Shown here piece after piece: positions 60,613 through 64,000 of a stretch of 64,000 bases of DNA; position 1 is the first letter of the stretch, and every line of letters starts with the position of its first letter. The notes under the pieces are model-generated. The model worked only from the letters and a program-made list of their open reading frames with translations, was not told where the DNA came from and did not search any database. The DNA is from Nostoc sp. KVJ20 (GTDB taxonomy: Bacteria; Cyanobacteriota; Cyanobacteriia; Cyanobacteriales; Nostocaceae). The stretch spans positions 1 to 64,000 of the forward strand of contig NZ_KV757626.1 in NCBI RefSeq assembly GCF_001712795.1, given 5' to 3'. A program made the translations under genes and the position numbers.

Positions 60613-63600
60613 TTAGCGATTAACCATTACCTCTGGTGTAACAGCGAAAGTCAAAACTGTTTCATCTACTCCTTTAAGTTCTAGCGGACTACCTTTAGTA
60701 ATTTCTCCTTCCTGTAAATAATCTGCCACAGCAGCAGAAACCAGGATTGTACCGGGAACAGCGGCAGCTTGTAACCTAGCAGCAATATTCACACTTGGGC
60801 CAATAGCAGTATAATCGGCACGTTCAGCACTACCAAACATCCCCACAACAGCAGTACCTTGGTGGATACCGCACCTGAACTGAACGCTAGTAAGTTTGTG
60901 GCCATCGAATACACCTTGATCTTGCCAGCGTTGGTTCAATTCCGCGAGTGAACGGTGCATTGCTCTGGCTGTATTAATAGCACGACGTACCTGTTCATTA
61001 GGGGTTAGTTCTTCTGGCGCTCCGTATAAAGCTAAGATAGCGTCTCCCATAAATTTATCTACAGTGCCGCCATTACTAAAAACAACCTTGGTCATGGCTT
61101 CTAAATATTCATTTAGTAACTCTGCTACTCGCCGGGATCTGAGAGTATTTGCTAGCTGTGTAAAACCCACAATGTCACTAAACAGAACTGTAATTAAGCG
61201 TGGTTCTGGGCGTAAATCTAACGTTAAATCTCCGGTTGCGGCTTTTTGCACCAATACAGCTGGTAAAAAGCGTTTTAGCACCGATTCTGTTAGATAAGTA
61301 TTTAACTCCACAATTCGTCGTTCATTTTCTTTCAACGCTAAAAGATTGCGAACTTCCGCCAATAGTTCCCGATCATTGAATGGTTTTGCTAAATAAGCGT
61401 CCGCACCATGTTCTGTACCTTCAATGCGAGTTTCCTCATCTATTTTCGCTGTCAGCAGAATGATTGGTATTCCTTTTAACTTCTCCTCATTGCGGATCAT
61501 CTGAATCATCTCAAGTCCGCTGACCAAGGGCATCATTAAATCAGTCACAATCAAGCTGGGTATAATTTCCTTAGCTCTACTGTGCCCTTCATGACCGTTA
61601 CGAGCCGTCTGTACATGATAGCCATTACGGCGGAAAATCTCAGATACATAGGTTCGCAAATCCGGGTTGTCATCTACAACTAAGATTGAGTGCTGAGTCT
61701 TAAGTGCTGAGTCTTGAGTATCAATACTTGGGGCAAAGTTTCTTGTAATATCTTCAATATGGTCTGTTGTTGACTCTACCAGTTCTAAATCAGCCAATTC
61801 TACGCTAGCACGGCTTGTATTCAGTTCTGTTGATGTTTCTAGTACTTGCTGTGCGGGTAAGTGAGCATTTCCAGTCACAAGCCATAAACTAAAGGTAGTG
61901 CCTTCGCCGTAAACTGATTCCACGGTGACTTGACCACCATGTAATTCTACCAATTCTTTAACTAAGGCTAAACCCAAACCACTGCCTTCATAGGATCGGT
62001 TTGCTGAACCTTCAGCTTGGCGGAAGCGCTCAAATAGATGGGGAATTTGTTCTTGAACAATGCCGATTCCAGTATCTTGGACTTGCAAGATGCAACGATT
62101 ATGTTCAGATTTTAGTCTGACACTGATCGTGCCACCTTCAGGGGTAAACTTCATGGCATTTGACAGAAGGTTATAAACCACCTTGTCAAATTTTTCCATG
62201 TCCAAGTACACCGTAGAACATTCATCTAGCTGGGTGACGAGATGTAGTCTCTTTTTCTCACAGTAGGGACGAAAAGATTCCACAATTTGGCTGACAAATT
62301 CAACTAAATCGCAGGGATGGAAACTAGGTTGCATTCTTCCCGCATCCAAGCGTTGTAAATCGAGGAGTTGATTTACCAGTCGCAGCAAGCGGCGAGAGTT
62401 ACGCAGGGCGATCGCACTTTGAGAGTAAGATAATCCCTCACCAGCCGCCACCGCTGACTCTAAAGGCCCTTGAATCAAGGTGATGGGTGTGCGAAATTCA
62501 TGGGAGATATTTTGGAAAAATTCGGTTTTTTGTTTATCTAATTCCAGTAAGCGTTCAGCTTGTTGGCGAGTCTTTTGATATAAGTGTGATTGTTGCACAG
62601 CGATCGCTGCTTGAGCTGCTACTGCTTTCGCCAAATCGATATCAGATGGCAACCACTGACGTACTTTTTTACCTTCATGCAAAGTAATACTACCGATACA
62701 TTTGCCATCAGCCAATAATGGCACGAACATGAGCGATCGCGCTGGCATTTTTAAAGGCAAATCAAAACCCCGTATATCTGAGGGAGAATGGCTAACGTTA
62801 CCAATTACCACAGGTTCATGTGTCTGTAGCATTTGTTGGAGGATGGGATTCTCCTGTATAGATGCTTGAGAATAAGGTAATCTCTGGGTTGAGAGGTGAT
62901 TATTACTATTTGAATTATTGTCTGGGACTGGCGATACCTGCGACGGGTTGTGCCTACGCAAATTTTCTGGATGTTGAAAACTGTCATACAAGCCCACACA
63001 CTCGACAAACTCATCTTCCTCTGTCCACAAAGACAGGACACAGCCATCGACTTGTAAAGCTTGTCCCAATTGCTGAGTGATCGCCGCAAAGATATCTTGG
63101 GGATCTAAGCTAGAGCGAATCGCGCTAGTAATTGTATTAATTAGAGCTTCTCGCTTGGCAAGGGCACGTACTTGTTCGTAAGCATAAGCTTGAGACAAAG
63201 CTAAAGCTGCTTGATCCGCTACCATCAACACTAACTGCACCTCATCATCCCCCCAAAAGCGAGGTAGAGAACACTGGTGCAGTGCTAGCACTGCCATTAG
63301 TTCTTGTTGGCAGATCAATGGCACAACTAAACTAGAACAAATGTCAGCAGCAGCAAAAGCTTGCCCACGCTCACGCAGTTCAGGAGTATCACCATGAATC
63401 CGCTCATCATCTATCACATCATGAATTACCTGGACTTCGCGGGTTTCCCACACTGTCTGAGCCAAAAGAGGCAGAGGAGAAAGATTTACTGAAACTTCCC
63501 CTCTGCTCCCCTGCTCCTCTGCTCCCCCACTCCCCTGCTCAAGAGCTGCTTGAGAGAGAGCCTTCTGATAAATGAATCCTTTATCCGCCAACTGCTCATC

Positions 63601-64000
63601 TTGAAAGGGACGCAACAGACAGACATCCACCTCCAACATATGACCCACTGTATCGACAATGGCTTGCAAAATTTGTCTGTAGTCTAAAGCACTGCGAATC
63701 GTATTTGTAACCGTATTCAGTAACGATTCTTGACGGAGTGTGCGGGTAAGTTCGCGAGTTCTAGCTTTGAGAACATTGTGGGTATCCAAAGCTTGGCGTA
63801 CCACCCCTTTGAGTTCCTCGGCTTCCCACGGTTTGGTGACATATTTAAATACCTTACCAGCGTTGATTGCTTCCACCAGGTCTTCGACATCGGTGTAGCC
63901 AGTTAAAATAATCCGGATAATATCTGGATATTGAGTTGCTGTCAGGCTCAAAAATTCTGTACCGCTCATCATCGGCATCCGCTGATCGGAGATGATCACC
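60613..64000 (-). CDS. cyaC: CyaC-type adenylate cyclase: REC-GAF-GAF-histidine kinase-REC-cyclase (N-terminus beyond window)
   Basis: At least 1128 residues; the first REC domain is cut (its phospho-Asp is in IISDQRMPMMSGTEFL). Then two GAF domains (about 105-280 and 295-480), HisKA with His in ISHEFRTP (about 500), HATPase (NLLSNAMKFTP, DTGIGI, GSGLGLALVKELVELHGG), a second REC (about 771-890: ILVVDDNPDLR, VTDLMMPLVSG, LTAK) and a class III cyclase domain (about 930-1100: LFSDIVGFTQL with the first metal Asp, VDKFMGDAILALYG with Lys and second Asp, ADYTAIGPSVNIAARL). The architecture is that of Anabaena/Spirulina CyaC, which makes cAMP under phosphorelay control. GAF1 contains a heptamer-encoded insert (63496-63541). 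All catalytic motifs present. Confidence 0.88.
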   Translation of the reverse strand, partial: VIISDQRMPMMSGTEFLSLTATQYPDIIRIILTGYTDVEDLVEAINAGKVFKYVTKPWEAEELKGVVRQALDTHNVLKARTRELTRTLRQESLLNTVTNTIRSALDYRQILQAIVDTVGHMLEVDVCLLRPFQDEQLADKGFIYQKALSQAALEQGSGGAEEQGSRGEVSVNLSPLPLLAQTVWETREVQVIHDVIDDERIHGDTPELRERGQAFAAADICSSLVVPLICQQELMAVLALHQCSLPRFWGDDEVQLVLMVADQAALALSQAYAYEQVRALAKREALINTITSAIRSSLDPQDIFAAITQQLGQALQVDGCVLSLWTEEDEFVECVGLYDSFQHPENLRRHNPSQVSPVPDNNSNSNNHLSTQRLPYSQASIQENPILQQMLQTHEPVVIGNVSHSPSDIRGFDLPLKMPARSLMFVPLLADGKCIGSITLHEGKKVRQWLPSDIDLAKAVAAQAAIAVQQSHLYQKTRQQAERLLELDKQKTEFFQNISHEFRTPITLIQGPLESAVAAGEGLSYSQSAIALRNSRRLLRLVNQLLDLQRLDAGRMQPSFHPCDLVEFVSQIVESFRPYCEKKRLHLVTQLDECSTVYLDMEKFDKVVYNLLSNAMKFTPEGGTISVRLKSEHNRCILQVQDTGIGIVQEQIPHLFERFRQAEGSANRSYEGSGLGLALVKELVELHGGQVTVESVYGEGTTFSLWLVTGNAHLPAQQVLETSTELNTSRASVELADLELVESTTDHIEDITRNFAPSIDTQDSALKTQHSILVVDDNPDLRTYVSEIFRRNGYHVQTARNGHEGHSRAKEIIPSLIVTDLMMPLVSGLEMIQMIRNEEKLKGIPIILLTAKIDEETRIEGTEHGADAYLAKPFNDRELLAEVRNLLALKENERRIVELNTYLTESVLKRFLPAVLVQKAATGDLTLDLRPEPRLITVLFSDIVGFTQLANTLRSRRVAELLNEYLEAMTKVVFSNGGTVDKFMGDAILALYGAPEELTPNEQVRRAINTARAMHRSLAELNQRWQDQGVFDGHKLTSVQFRCGIHQGTAVVGMFGSAERADYTAIGPSVNIAARLQAAAVPGTILVSAAVADYLQEGEITKGSPLELKGVDETVLTFAVTPEVMVNR

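Overview
The window is chromosomal DNA from a heterocyst-type filamentous cyanobacterium (Nostocales, Nostoc/Anabaena-like). Reasons: frequent GCGATCGC (HIP1) octamers, many heptanucleotide tandem repeats (STRRs) between and inside genes, a beta-carboxysome ccm cluster divergent from ndhF3-ndhD3-cupA, a COP23 protein, Psb34, many Uma2-family proteins and a CyaC-type adenylate cyclase.

Layout. 1-3.0 kb: the 5' part of cobN (minus strand, cut by the window edge) with a repeat insertion read in frame, then a DICT-GAF histidine kinase. 3.4-18.5 kb: three very large minus-strand genes for repeat-rich, apparently secreted proteins. They combine phytase-like, beta-propeller phytase, glycerophosphodiesterase and endonuclease/phosphatase modules with RTX-type C-termini. 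They look like an extracellular organic-phosphate scavenging set. 19-24 kb: COP23 protein, Uma2 protein, Psb34 (too short for routine ORF calling), a pYEATS membrane protein broken by a 71-bp duplication, and a MuiA-like protein.

24-36.2 kb: inorganic-carbon island. A CmpR/CcmR-type LysR gene and ccmO-ccmN-ccmM-ccmL-ccmK1-ccmK2 run on the minus strand. ndhF3-ndhD3-cupA (low-CO2-inducible CO2-uptake NDH-1) runs on the plus strand from a shared 656-bp intergenic region. ccmM has four RbcS-like repeats and a clear internal GTG start with its own Shine-Dalgarno sequence.

36-45 kb: a GNAT gene, an unknown gene behind a perfect LexA-type palindrome, a DUF6464 gene, a branched-chain/neutral amino-acid ABC transporter operon with a Uma2 gene inside it, an Rpn-family gene fragment and another Uma2 gene. 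45-49 kb: pstS-pstC-pstA-pstB with a SphR/PhoB-type Pho box upstream of pstS. 49.7-60.5 kb: bioY, lspA, a Pro/Thr-repeat secreted protein, an FHA-fused class A penicillin-binding protein, a four-helix-bundle protein, a DUF4335/DUF3038 pair, apt, a lone DppB-like permease, tRNA-Gly(UCC) and a TonB-like protein. 60.6-64 kb: CyaC-type multidomain adenylate cyclase, cut by the window edge.

How it fits together. Two physiological themes dominate: carbon concentration (carboxysome shell plus CO2-uptake NDH-1 under a local LysR regulator) and phosphate acquisition (Pst transporter plus the giant extracellular phosphoesterases, one with a candidate Pho box). Over this lies heavy small-repeat activity. 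Heptamer repeats have entered three reading frames without breaking them, and a small inverted-repeat element has inserted into another dispersed repeat with a visible target-site duplication. All functions are read from sequence motifs; no database search was possible.
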